From: Desulfobulbaceae bacterium
GTDB taxonomy: Bacteria; Desulfobacterota; Desulfobulbia; Desulfobulbales; Desulfocapsaceae
Assembly (NCBI GenBank): GCA_019163335.1
Contig: JAFLKM010000008.1
Coordinates: forward strand, 22,292-86,291
Direction: 5' to 3'
DNA: 64,000 nucleotides
The position numbers and the translations under genes were made by a program. Positions 35,402 to 43,847 of the stretch are shown piece by piece (position 1 is the stretch's first letter; every line of letters begins with the position of its first letter). The notes below the pieces were generated by a model, which saw only the letters and a program-made list of their open reading frames with translations, ran no database searches and was not told the DNA's origin.

Positions 35402-36775
35402 ATGTTATTACGACACACACCCAAAGAAATTACAGAGCGCAGTGCCTTGATGATTAATCCGGCCAAGACCTGCCAGCCCATTGGCGCCATGTATGCCTCA
35501 CTGGGCATCCATGGTTGTCTTCCCCACAGTCACGGTTCCCAGGGCTGCTGCGCCTATCATCGCAGCGCCTTGACCCGGCATTACAAAGAGCCGGTTTCCG
35601 CCTCCACCAGCTCCTTCACAGAAGGTTCCTCGGTGTTCGGCGGGCAGGCCAACATGCTTCAGGCCATTGAAAATATCTTCGCCGTCTATAACCCGGAGAT
35701 CATTGCCTGCCATACCACCTGTCTTTCTGAGACCATCGGGGATGATCTGAAGCAGATTCGCAAAAAAGCCATTACCGAGGGCAAGATCCCGGAAGGAAAG
35801 TTCATGATCAGCGCCTCGACACCCAGTTATGTCGGTTCGCATGTCACCGGTTTTTCCAACATGGTCAAGTCCATGGTCGGACTTGCCGAGCCCACCGGCA
35901 AGAAGAACGGCAAGGTGAATATTATCCCCGGCTGGGTTGAGCCGGCGGACATGGAAGAGATCAGGAGAATCACCAATATGATCGGGGTGAAGACCATTAT
36001 GTTTCCGGATACCTCCGGAGTTTTGAATGGCCCTCTGTCTGGTGAGTTCAAGATGTATCCCGATGGCGGGGTGACTGTTGCGGAACTGCAGTCAACCGGC
36101 GATTCCATCGGCACCCTGGCCTTGGGAGAATGGTGTTCTGCTGACGCTGCCCGTGAGCTTGATGTCAAGCACAAGGTGCCCTGCCAGATCCTTGATATGC
36201 CCTTCGGGCTCAAGGCCACCGATCGTTTCATCGACGCCCTGCGTATCATCGCCGGGGTTACCGTCCCAGACGAGTTGTCCATGGAGCGCGGACAGCTGGT
36301 GGACATGATTTCTGATATGCATCAGTATGTGTATCACAAAAAAGTGGCATTGGTGGGCGACCCGGATCAGGTCATTGCCATGACTGAGTTCCTGGTTTCC
36401 ATTGATATGTGTCCAATTCATATAGTGACCGGCACCCCGGGCAAGGCCTTTGAGCGCCGGATCAAGGAAATTACCAAGGATATGCCCTTCCCCTGCAACG
36501 TCAGGGCCAAAGGCGATATGTTCCTGCTCCATCAGTGGATAAAGAACGATCCGGTCGATCTGCTTATCGGCAACACCTATTGCAAGTATATCTCCCGGGA
36601 TGAGGATATCCCATTGGTTCGCTGGGGATTCCCCATCCTCGATCGGCAGGGACATCAGTACTTCCCTACCGTTGGCTACAAGGGTGCCTTGCGGCTGTTG
36701 GAAAAGATTTTAGGCGTCATTCAGGATCGCAAGGATCGTGATGATACGGAATCAAAATTCGAGCTTGTCCTGTAA
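35402..36775 (+). CDS. nifK: Nitrogenase molybdenum-iron protein beta chain NifK
   Basis: A 457-residue subunit, shorter at the N-terminus than the roughly 520-residue Azotobacter NifK and like the clostridial form. P-cluster ligands are Cys24 (KTCQPIGAM), Cys49 (GSQGCCAYHRS) and Cys107 (HTTCLSETIGDD). GFSNMVKSMV and MPFGLKATDRF are also conserved. A GAGG site precedes the ATG. It pairs with NifD to form the alpha2-beta2 dinitrogenase. Confidence 0.97.
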   Translation: MLLRHTPKEITERSALMINPAKTCQPIGAMYASLGIHGCLPHSHGSQGCCAYHRSALTRHYKEPVSASTSSFTEGSSVFGGQANMLQAIENIFAVYNPEIIACHTTCLSETIGDDLKQIRKKAITEGKIPEGKFMISASTPSYVGSHVTGFSNMVKSMVGLAEPTGKKNGKVNIIPGWVEPADMEEIRRITNMIGVKTIMFPDTSGVLNGPLSGEFKMYPDGGVTVAELQSTGDSIGTLALGEWCSADAARELDVKHKVPCQILDMPFGLKATDRFIDALRIIAGVTVPDELSMERGQLVDMISDMHQYVYHKKVALVGDPDQVIAMTEFLVSIDMCPIHIVTGTPGKAFERRIKEITKDMPFPCNVRAKGDMFLLHQWIKNDPVDLLIGNTYCKYISRDEDIPLVRWGFPILDRQGHQYFPTVGYKGALRLLEKILGVIQDRKDRDDTESKFELVL

Positions 36776-36800
36776 GATTCATTGCAGGAAATCCGCTGTT

Positions 36801-36829
36801 CCCCTTCCTCGCCCATGGCGGGGAAGGGG
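36801..36829 (+). repeat. Stem-loop downstream of nifK
   Basis: CCCCTTCCTCGCC / GGCGGGGAAGGGG, a 13-bp stem with a 3-base loop, beginning 25 bases after the nifK stop. No T-run follows, so it is more likely a 3'-end stabiliser separating abundant nifHDK mRNA from the downstream genes than a full terminator. Confidence 0.65.
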
Positions 36830-36980
36830 CAGGGAGATGGATAGACCGAAGGAAGAGAAGATTGAAGAACCATGGGCTGTCGACTTTTCTTTATCGTAGT
36901 TTTGCAGTGTGCAGTCTTGCCGTTTTCGGCCTTTGGTCTGTACACCTTATGATTATCAACCATCAACTCCTGCAGACAAA

Positions 36981-38156
36981 ATGACACCTCTTGCCACTAC
37001 GAAATGTACCTGTTCATCAACCCCCCATTCCCCGCAAGGACGATGGGTGGAGTTGCCGGTCGCGTCGCGCGCCAATAATCGTATCCGATTTGCCGCAACC
37101 GGCGAGTCCCTCGAGGGCATGAGTCCTGTTGAGGCGCTGGCCTGGTTGGCTGAGACTGTGGACAAGGGGGCCGCCTTTGACGGGGTGACCCTTGCCGGGC
37201 CCGGTGATCCGCTCGCAGATCTTGGGTCAACCCTTGAGACTCTGCGTCTGATCCGGGAAAAGTACCCTGAAATGGAGTTAGGGATTACCACTCTGGGGCT
37301 GGGGGCGGAACAGGCAGCCGAGGCGCTTCTTCAGGCCGGCGTTAGTCGGGTGACCCTCCTCGTGGATGGAATTGATCTGGAGATCATCCGTAAGTTGTAT
37401 GCCTGGATCCGTCCAGGCTCCCGGACGGTTCCATTACCCACTGCCACTGAATTGCTTTTGAGTGAGCAGGTCATGGCCATGAATGCCTTTGCTGGCAACG
37501 GATGTACCTTGGGGATAAAAACGACTATTTATCCAGGATATAATGATGGCCACGCCGAGGACATTGCCCGTATCATGGCTTCGTTGGGGGCGGAGTTCAT
37601 GGCCGTTGCGTCCTATGTCCCGGTGGAAGGGGAGGAGGCCCTCCTTGAGCGGCCAAGTCCGGAGATGATGGCATTGATTTATGCCCAGGTGGAAAAATAT
37701 CTTCGCCTGATCGTTATCCCGGAGCAGAAGGCAGCGCATGGTCAAAACTGTTCCGATTGCGGTTGTCAGTCTGCGGCTTCATCCCAGCCAAAACCCAGCA
37801 CCGAGCGACCCAATGTGGCGGTGGTCAGTTCCGGGGGGATGGAGGTTGATCTCCACCTTGGTCATGCCACAAAAGCCTTGATTTATGGCCCCAGAGAAGA
37901 TGGTCTTACCTGTCTGCTCGAGACCAGAAGCCTGCCGGAGCCGGGATTTGGATCGGCCCGCTGGGAACTGTTGGCGGATATTTTGAAAGATTGTTTTGCC
38001 CTTCTGACAGCCAGCGCCGGTGAGAGCCCTAAAAAGATTCTGGCTGGTCGAGGAATCCGGGTTTTGATTACCAATGATGATATCGCAGGGATAGTCGATG
38101 TTCTCTATGGTGGAGGAAAGAAAGGGAGTCAGTGCCGTAAGGGAAAAGCTGTTTAA
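36981..38156 (+). CDS. NifB paralogue lacking the radical-SAM cysteines, with C-terminal NifX/NafY domain
   Basis: A 391-residue protein collinear with the true NifB at 62169: PQGRWVELPVAS matches GQFGRVHLPVAP, SPVEALAWL matches SPEQALVYM, AGPGDPLADL matches AGPGDPFANP. The CxxxCxxC motif that binds the radical-SAM cluster (Cys30, 34, 37 in the local NifB) is replaced by Ala31, Ile35 and Ala38, and the following Asp-Cys is Ser-Leu. No alternative frame restores it. Kept are Cys9 (equivalent to Cys10) and a C-terminal Cys257-x-x-Cys260, positions that hold an accessory cluster in NifB. Residues 275-385 are a NifX/NafY-like cofactor-binding domain. It probably binds rather than makes a cluster precursor. 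ATG at 36981 aligns with the NifB start; an upstream GTG at 36909 does not. Confidence 0.85.
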   Translation: MTPLATTKCTCSSTPHSPQGRWVELPVASRANNRIRFAATGESLEGMSPVEALAWLAETVDKGAAFDGVTLAGPGDPLADLGSTLETLRLIREKYPEMELGITTLGLGAEQAAEALLQAGVSRVTLLVDGIDLEIIRKLYAWIRPGSRTVPLPTATELLLSEQVMAMNAFAGNGCTLGIKTTIYPGYNDGHAEDIARIMASLGAEFMAVASYVPVEGEEALLERPSPEMMALIYAQVEKYLRLIVIPEQKAAHGQNCSDCGCQSAASSQPKPSTERPNVAVVSSGGMEVDLHLGHATKALIYGPREDGLTCLLETRSLPEPGFGSARWELLADILKDCFALLTASAGESPKKILAGRGIRVLITNDDIAGIVDVLYGGGKKGSQCRKGKAV

Positions 38157-38164
38157 TCAGCGTA

Positions 38165-38288
38165 ATTCCACGTCTAAATCAAGCGTTCACTTCGTCGAAT
38201 GCGCTACGCCGCTCCTCACCGTACTCGCTGTACTGCTTTGTCGCGGCTCGCTTTTCTCCTCGTGTACATCTTGATTTAGAAATGGAAT
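38165..38288. repeat. MITE-like element with 19-bp inverted ends
   Basis: ATTCCACGTCTAAATCAAG at the left end is matched, with two mismatches, by CTTGATTTAGAAATGGAAT at the right. The interior of about 85 bp has further short palindromes (GTACTCGCTGTAC). It fills the gap between the NifB paralogue and the ferredoxin gene and encodes nothing; it looks like a small non-autonomous mobile element. Confidence 0.6.
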
Positions 38289-38322
38289 AACATAACAAAA
38301 TATTGAAGTTAAAGGGGAAAAA

Positions 38323-38625
38323 ATGGCAATTCCAGAACGGCTTATTCTTGTATGTCAGAGTTTTCGGGTGGCAGGCGATAAAAAAGGTATCTGCCACAAG
38401 CAGACCGATGGGTTCCTCCAGTATCTGGAAGAAGAGATTCTTGATCGTGGGCTTGATTGCCTTGTTGCCGCAACCACCTGTCTTAAAAGGTGCGATTCCG
38501 GGCCGATCATGGTGGTTCAGCCGGATAACTGGTGGTTTAAAGGGGTAGACAGCCATGACGCCATTGATGCAATTCTTGATGGCATTGAAGATGGCACACC
38601 GGCAGCCGCCTATCAGCTAGACTGA
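38323..38625 (+). CDS. Thioredoxin-like [2Fe-2S] ferredoxin
   Basis: A 100-residue ferredoxin with cluster cysteines at 11, 24, 53 and 57 (ILVCQS, GICHKQ, TTCLKRCDSGP) and the conserved GPIMVVQPDNWWF strand. It matches the thioredoxin-like [2Fe-2S] family whose Clostridium pasteurianum and Azotobacter members are tied to nitrogenase; the clostridial one binds the MoFe protein. Its place after the NifB paralogue and the C. pasteurianum-like NifD fit that role. AGGGG lies before the ATG. It is likely soluble and dimeric; the exact electron or cluster partner is not shown. Confidence 0.9.
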   Translation: MAIPERLILVCQSFRVAGDKKGICHKQTDGFLQYLEEEILDRGLDCLVAATTCLKRCDSGPIMVVQPDNWWFKGVDSHDAIDAILDGIEDGTPAAAYQLD

Positions 38626-38641
38626 TCACGGAACGCCTGTC

Positions 38642-39103
38642 ATGGTCAACATTCGACCGGCCCGGCTTGCGGATCTTGAAAGCCTGGTCGAACTTTTGCA
38701 GATGCTCTTTGAGCTGGAACAGGATTTTGAGGGCAATCCGTCTCGCCAGCAGCAGGGACTGCGGATGATGCTGGACAACCCCAATGGCTGTGTGATGGTG
38801 GCCCAAGGGGATGGGCAGGTGATCGGCATGTGTTCCGGTCAACTGCTGATTTCCACGGCAGAAGGCGGTCCGGCCCTTTTGGTTGAAGATGTGGTTGTCC
38901 GTGAACCATGGCGGGGCCGCGGGGTTGGACGTCTGCTGATGGAGGCGATCAGCGCCTGGGCGAAGGATAAAAAGGTTGATCGTTTACAACTGTTGGCTGA
39001 TCGGAATAATACAGCGGCGCTGGAGTTTTACCGCTGTCTGGGCTGGCAGGGCACGGAGCTTATCTGCCTGCGAAACTTTATTGGTGATAAGGATTGCAGG
39101 TGA
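38642..39103 (+). CDS. GNAT-family N-acetyltransferase
   Basis: A 153-residue acetyltransferase with the acetyl-CoA loop EPWRGRGVGRLLM (about residues 84-96), an N-terminal VNIRPARLADLESL start and a final strand-helix NNTAALEFYRCLGWQGTE. It begins 16 bp after the ferredoxin gene and overlaps, or nearly touches, the next small gene, so it belongs to the nif transcript. GNAT genes recur in nif clusters of anaerobes but their substrate is unknown; protein acetylation or small-molecule acetylation are both possible. Confidence 0.85.
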   Translation: MVNIRPARLADLESLVELLQMLFELEQDFEGNPSRQQQGLRMMLDNPNGCVMVAQGDGQVIGMCSGQLLISTAEGGPALLVEDVVVREPWRGRGVGRLLMEAISAWAKDKKVDRLQLLADRNNTAALEFYRCLGWQGTELICLRNFIGDKDCR

Positions 39104-39132
39104 ACACACAACACTTAACTATGGAGAATAAA

Positions 39133-39375
39133 ATGAAGGCAACCTGGGAAAAAATATTTGAATATGCCTCCATGCCGGTGCATGGCACGATGTCAAGGAA
39201 GTTGCGAAAGGGTCTCTCCCTGCAAATTAATGATGGGAAGATATTTGAGGCCGCTGTAATTTTTATGGGGGAGTTCGTCCGCATCTCAGAAGATGGTGTC
39301 GATGGCAAAAGCATCAACACCTATTATGACTGGGATGGTATCAAGATGATCAGCACACAGAGTCAAAAGGAGTAA
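39133..39375 (+). CDS. Small conserved-looking protein in the nif cluster, unknown function
   Basis: An 80-residue protein, MKATWEKIFEYASMPVHGTM at its start, rich in beta-strand-forming residues (LSLQINDGKIFEAAVIFMG), with an acidic middle. ATG at 39133 has a GGAG site 7 bases ahead; upstream in-frame starts at 39121 and 39094 exist but are less well placed, the latter overlapping the GNAT gene. No family is recognised. Spacing suggests co-expression with the ferredoxin and GNAT genes. A stem-loop follows at 39440. Confidence 0.65.
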   Translation: MKATWEKIFEYASMPVHGTMSRKLRKGLSLQINDGKIFEAAVIFMGEFVRISEDGVDGKSINTYYDWDGIKMISTQSQKE

Positions 39376-39439
39376 AAGCCTGTTTGACGGTGAGACCGAT
39401 TGTAAAATAAGATGAGCAGTACTTGAGATTTCTTATGGA

Positions 39440-39476
39440 CCACCCCATTCAGGACACGATAGCCTGGATGGGGTGG
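39440..39476 (+). terminator. Stem-loop between the small nif-cluster gene and the HEPN gene
   Basis: CCACCCCATTCAGG pairs with CCTGGATGGGGTGG (one G-U) around a 9-base loop, 65 bases beyond the stop. The downstream sequence is only weakly T-rich, so termination may be partial. Confidence 0.6.
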
Positions 39477-39556
39477 AACTGTTTCAGGCTATTGCAGTTG
39501 GTGGAGTATCCTCATGGGAATGATCCTTTGAGAAATAAACCGTGGAGGCGTACATA

Positions 39557-39958
39557 ATGGAGCTTATACAGATCAGCGATTGGCGGCAGTATCTCAAGGA
39601 AGGCGAGCAGTATTTGGCTACCGCCGTGGGCGCAGCAGCGAGGCGCAGTGACGTCTTCACCCCGGAGATTTTATATAATATCACCGCAATGGCCATTGAA
39701 AAGCTGATCATGGGCTACCTCATGAGTCGGGGCGATCTGGCCGATAATCATACCATGGGGGATCTGCTGAACGCAGTGGAGCGAAATGCGGGGCCGCAGC
39801 CGGAATTGGGGGCCAAGCTGCGTTTTCTCGATGGGTACCAGGAAATCTGTGATATCGATACCTACCGGCACGATGCCCCAGATCCAGCCGATATTCCAGA
39901 GATTCTGGCCATCGGTCAGATGGTCAAGGATTTTGTCGATGCGCGGGTGAAACTCTAA
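39557..39958 (+). CDS. HEPN-domain protein of the nif cluster
   Basis: A 133-residue all-helical protein with HEPN character: FTPEILYNITAMAIEKLIMG, then DNHTMGDLLNAVE and a C-terminal PEILAIGQMVKDFVDARV. HEPN proteins bind nucleotides or act as RNases with partner nucleotidyltransferases; no such partner is adjacent, and the RxxxxH ribonuclease motif is not evident. HEPN genes are found in nif regions of other anaerobes, so a link to fixation is plausible. GGAGG precedes the ATG at 39557. A degraded second copy of its 3' half lies at 46785-46922. Confidence 0.7.
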   Translation: MELIQISDWRQYLKEGEQYLATAVGAAARRSDVFTPEILYNITAMAIEKLIMGYLMSRGDLADNHTMGDLLNAVERNAGPQPELGAKLRFLDGYQEICDIDTYRHDAPDPADIPEILAIGQMVKDFVDARVKL

Positions 39959-40030
39959 GATGGAACAATTAAAAACAGAAGCAATTTGCAGTCTCAAAAC
40001 AGCAGCTTGCGGGAGAGAGTGATCTCACGA

Positions 40031-40693
40031 TCAGAATAAGGGGCGAATCCGGCTCATAAATTCTGCTTCCAATTCCTTGTCGTTGATCTCATCGCAGAGC
40101 AGAGTGGCCAGAGCCGGCAGTTGCTGCTTTGACTTTGGCCCCTGCAGTGCCCAGGTCTCAATGGTTTCTTTCATGATTTGCCCGGCAATTGGCCCTATGG
40201 CATAGGTCAGAGCGTCTTTGATTGCTTCCAATACCGGCGTAAGCGCAGCAGCCTCTCTTTGTTCTCGTACAGGTTCTGCAGAAGCTGCGGTTATGGTCTG
40301 GGGTTGAATGGTTTCGGCCTGGACAGGGGGTTGTTCTATGGCTGCTGGGGCCTTGTTGACTGCGTTCTGAATATCGTTGATTAACATGGAAATGGTCATG
40401 TTGATGAGGGACTTGTTGACGTCAAGTTCGCAGACCATGGCCAGAACTGCTCCCTCTGCCAGGGGCTTGACAATAAGCAGTGATCCTTCGAATTTAAAAT
40501 CAATGCTTGTCAGATCCAGATTGGTCATGGCTCCCATCTTGATGGTACGGGTGAGAAGGTTGCCCATGGTTTTTATGGTGTCTGCCTTGAAGCTTGGTGG
40601 CAGAGTTGCGGCCACTAGCTCTTGATTTCCTCTGCAAACAAAACAGCCAAAAACTCCAGGAAGCATATTGATTTCTTTGATGAGTGAATCCAT
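40031..40693 (-). CDS. Roadblock/LC7-domain protein
   Basis: A 220-residue protein. Residues 1-115 resemble a roadblock/LC7 fold (INMLPGVFGCFVCRGNQELV, LLTRTIKMG, SLLIVKPLAEGAVLAMVCE), a module that in bacteria regulates MglA-like GTPases and scaffolds signalling complexes. A Pro/Ala/Gln linker then leads to a helical C-terminal domain (about 150-220). AAGGAAA precedes the ATG. It lies 134 bp downstream of the REC-DUF4388-roadblock protein on the same strand, so the two may act together. No GTPase gene is nearby. Confidence 0.75.
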   Translation of the reverse strand: MDSLIKEINMLPGVFGCFVCRGNQELVAATLPPSFKADTIKTMGNLLTRTIKMGAMTNLDLTSIDFKFEGSLLIVKPLAEGAVLAMVCELDVNKSLINMTISMLINDIQNAVNKAPAAIEQPPVQAETIQPQTITAASAEPVREQREAAALTPVLEAIKDALTYAIGPIAGQIMKETIETWALQGPKSKQQLPALATLLCDEINDKELEAEFMSRIRPLF

Positions 40694-40827
40694 GGTGCGT
40701 TTCCTTTTATAGTCTGTGTTTCAGCTTTTTTTATGAGCCGCTTGCGTTGAAGATGGTAACGATGAGCTTGTGCAGGCTGTTAGCATAAAACAATCTTGCC
40801 CTTTCAACATGGCAGGGAGTTTTCTGA

Positions 40828-42027
40828 TTATTGCAACCTGATCCTGCTGAGCACGGGGCGTAACCCGGCTGCGACTGGACCGGGGGGGACAGTGGAGCTC
40901 ATTTTCAGGCCGACCACAATCTCTTTTCCGCTGAGAATAAGAAGATTGCTGCCACTGCTCAAGGTGAGCATGGTGTATTGCTGTTCACCCGTTCCCATTG
41001 CCTCTTGAAGCTGCTGACTGACAACCGAGATATAGGTGATGAACGTCGATGTCTGGTTATCAGCTGTCTTCGCAGCATATAGCAGATTCCCATCCTTTGA
41101 GACGAGGATAGAGCCGCTGATTTCAGGCATTGCGCCCAGCATGGTGATAAATTGCTGCAAGATTGGATTGGCTGTATGCACCGCCGATATCATGGTGGAA
41201 GAAGATGTCGGCAGTGCCTCGGCTGGTCGAGGGGAAACAGGCTGGAGAGTCTCTTTATCCTTATGGAGGAAATGGTCAGGTCCCAGATCCACGGAGCTCA
41301 GGTCGATGGAATCAAGAGAGGTGCTGGTAGTCTGGGGCGCCGAAGTGGTGGGTGATGCGCTTTGTTCATCTTCCCTTCTGCTCCACTCCAGCAGAATAAA
41401 TCCGAGAGAATTATGGATTTCTGGTTTTGATATTGTGCAGGAGTTGTCCAGCACAATATCTACATTTTTCCAGCTGAGAATAGTAAAGACGGCATCTTCT
41501 CCGGAGAGGCCCTCAGTGCTTGCACCCAGGAGATCACCGCCTCTAAAATACAGAGTGCCCTGATGCTTTCCCGAGTGAACCGTGACGGTGCATGTTTTCT
41601 TGTCCAGTTGCAGCAATTGGAGCAGTGAACTCAGAGAGACTCCAGTGATGAATCCTTTGGAGCGGCCTTCAAGCCCCTTCAGGATCTTGGAGACCAGCAG
41701 GTTGAAGTCGATAGGTTTTTCTATGTATTGTAATGCCTTGATTCCTTTCAGGTTTTCTTCAATGTTCGGTGTGCCGAAGGCAGTCATGACAATGACGGGA
41801 ATCTCGGGATGGTGGGAGCTTAAGTGGGCGACCAGTGCGAAGCCGTCCATCTTTGGCATTTTCAGGTCAGTGAGGACCAGATGGATCTCCTGCTTATCGA
41901 GAATGGCGACTGCCTCTTCGCCATTATGGGCGGTGATAATGCCAAATTGATCTTCGTAGGACTTAAATCCATCAATCAGACTGAGCAAAAAGCTTTCATC
42001 ATCGTCAACAATAAGAACAGTATTCAT
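40828..42027 (-). CDS. Response regulator with REC, DUF4388 and roadblock domains
   Basis: A 399-residue cytoplasmic protein. The receiver domain (1-120) has the acidic pair in VLIVDDDES, the phospho-acceptor Asp in LVLTDLKMPKMDG (about 53), Thr in VMTAFG and Lys in IEKPID. A DUF4388-like region follows (about 130-230), then a low-complexity Ser/Thr linker and a C-terminal roadblock-like domain (about 290-395). ATG at 42027 has an AGGGGAG site and starts the receiver exactly; a longer frame upstream lacks support. The orphan kinase gene ending at 42210 is the obvious candidate partner. Confidence 0.85.
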   Translation of the reverse strand: MNTVLIVDDDESFLLSLIDGFKSYEDQFGIITAHNGEEAVAILDKQEIHLVLTDLKMPKMDGFALVAHLSSHHPEIPVIVMTAFGTPNIEENLKGIKALQYIEKPIDFNLLVSKILKGLEGRSKGFITGVSLSSLLQLLQLDKKTCTVTVHSGKHQGTLYFRGGDLLGASTEGLSGEDAVFTILSWKNVDIVLDNSCTISKPEIHNSLGFILLEWSRREDEQSASPTTSAPQTTSTSLDSIDLSSVDLGPDHFLHKDKETLQPVSPRPAEALPTSSSTMISAVHTANPILQQFITMLGAMPEISGSILVSKDGNLLYAAKTADNQTSTFITYISVVSQQLQEAMGTGEQQYTMLTLSSGSNLLILSGKEIVVGLKMSSTVPPGPVAAGLRPVLSRIRLQ

Positions 42028-42209
42028 AGTAACTCCCCTGCCGGCTTCTGCCGGGTGATAAATGTGACAGTTCTTCAAGTGAAAAGGGAAAAAGAGTTCT
42101 CTTTCTTGGCAAGCAGTTCATTTTAGGAGATGTGATGTGATGCTCTATGTAAATGAAACTCAATTTTTCCTTTTACCATGCGTCGTTAGCCTGTGTCCAG
42201 AAAAAGCTG

Positions 42210-43847
42210 TCACGGGCCGGGGACAACAATAAGAACCGTGGTCCCCGTGTTGTTTTTACTGCGGATATCGATGGAGCAGTTCATTTTGGAGAGCATTTTT
42301 TTGACAATAACTAGTCCCAGGCCTGTTCCCTGTGGTTTTGTGGTATAAAAAGGCTTGAAAAGATTGGCCTGCTCATCGTCACTGATGCCGCAGCCATTGT
42401 CGCCAATAATGATGTTGATCTGGCCATTTTCTTTGGGGAGCATGGTGAGAGAAATAGTTTTTTGTAAGGCTTCGGTTAGGGAATCGGCAGCATTGGCAAT
42501 CAGGTTGAGCAGTACTTGCTGGAAAGCACGGGGGTCGATCAAGCCGATGTGTGGTTCTGTAGGGATATTTGTGGTCAACTGGATTTCTTTTTGTTTGAGT
42601 TCTGTCGCGATCAGAATAAGAAATTTGTTGAACAGCGCCGTCATGTCGGTTTTTTCGATGATCGGGCGTTCAAATGTGCTGAAATTTTTGAGTGTTTTGA
42701 GCAGATATTCAACGCGACCAATATCTGAAAGGCCACGATTGATAAAACGTTTGACATCGTTTTTGTCATAAAGTTCGAGGTTGGAATCGAGAACCGAGAG
42801 AGAGACCTTGATCGAATTGATCGGGTTGCCCAGTTCATGACGAATGCTGGAAAAAATAAATCCGATATTGTCCATGAGGTTTACGGCCTCGGCAATGGAT
42901 TCCAATCGCTTCTTTTCTGTGATATTACGTTTGACGATCACCTGGTGGGTAACGCCTCCCAAGGAATTGAAGGCAGGTGAGATAAGCATTTCTTCTTCGT
43001 AGAGGGTGTGATCTTTACGATAATTGGCAAATTGTCCCTGCCATCTTTCTCCTTTCTCCATGGCCATTGTGAGTTCCTTCCAGGTACTGCTGTTTCTGAC
43101 GTTTTCAGGATAGATGGCATTGATGGGTGTGTTGATGATTTCCGATTGTGAATAGCCGGTGATGGTTTCACAAGCAGGATTGGCGTAGAGAATGTGGCCC
43201 GCAGGATTGGTTACGAGAGTGCAGTCACTTGATTGTTCTATAACGCTTGCCAAGCGGTCCCTTTCGGAACAATCATGTTGGTTGCGGATGGTCATGGCCA
43301 GGATGTTGGCGATTAATTTTAACCCCTGGATCTGTTGCTCGGTAAACGGAGTTGCCTTTGTCAGTCTATCCATGCCGATGATTCCCCAGAGCTCATTCTT
43401 TAATAAGATCGGGATATCGAGAAAGACCTGGATTCCGAGTTCCTTGAGTCCCTTTCGTTCCTGTTCTGAAATATAAGGGGAATGGTTGTTGATAACATGG
43501 CCGCCCTTTAGAAGGGCAACGCAATCGGGATTATTAAAAATCCAGCTATGTTCAATGGTTGCCAGGTATATCTTTTGCTGCCTGGCTGTCTGTCTGGCGT
43601 TTTCATCGGCTTCGACAATGTAGATGCGGTCACTTTCCAGGGGTTGGCAAAGGGCGGAAAGCTTGCCGCTGAAACAGTTTTGCCAGCTGTTTTGGAGATG
43701 AGATTGGTCGGTGATGGTCAGAATAGTGTTCCAGAGGGTCTCATTGTGAATCGGTCTGGGCGTTTTTTTTTGATAGATGAGTTTTTGTAATTGTTCCTTG
43801 AAGCGATTAAGGAAGTTGCGGGCTGAAAGATTTTTATGATCGTGCAA
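42210..43847 (-). CDS. GAF-PAS sensor histidine kinase
   Basis: A 545-residue kinase with no membrane segment. A GAF domain spans about 55-195 (DIPILLKNELWGIIGMDRL), a PAS/PAC module about 205-325 (LVTNPAGHILYANPACETIT, GERWQGQFANYRKD), then DHp and catalytic domains. H-box is SIRHELGNPINSIK (about 345), N-box LNLIANAADSL, G1 IIGDNGCGIS and G2 GTGLGLVIVKKML. Its start overlaps the end of the membrane-protein gene upstream by 14 bp, so the pair is coupled and may together form a membrane-tethered receptor. The response regulator 183 bp downstream is a likely substrate. Confidence 0.9.
   Translation of the reverse strand: MHDHKNLSARNFLNRFKEQLQKLIYQKKTPRPIHNETLWNTILTITDQSHLQNSWQNCFSGKLSALCQPLESDRIYIVEADENARQTARQQKIYLATIEHSWIFNNPDCVALLKGGHVINNHSPYISEQERKGLKELGIQVFLDIPILLKNELWGIIGMDRLTKATPFTEQQIQGLKLIANILAMTIRNQHDCSERDRLASVIEQSSDCTLVTNPAGHILYANPACETITGYSQSEIINTPINAIYPENVRNSSTWKELTMAMEKGERWQGQFANYRKDHTLYEEEMLISPAFNSLGGVTHQVIVKRNITEKKRLESIAEAVNLMDNIGFIFSSIRHELGNPINSIKVSLSVLDSNLELYDKNDVKRFINRGLSDIGRVEYLLKTLKNFSTFERPIIEKTDMTALFNKFLILIATELKQKEIQLTTNIPTEPHIGLIDPRAFQQVLLNLIANAADSLTEALQKTISLTMLPKENGQINIIIGDNGCGISDDEQANLFKPFYTTKPQGTGLGLVIVKKMLSKMNCSIDIRSKNNTGTTVLIVVPGP

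Noticed and set aside
36909..36980. Upstream extension of the NifB paralogue from a GTG
   Set aside because: The alignment with NifB begins at the ATG at 36981, and the extra residues have no counterpart.
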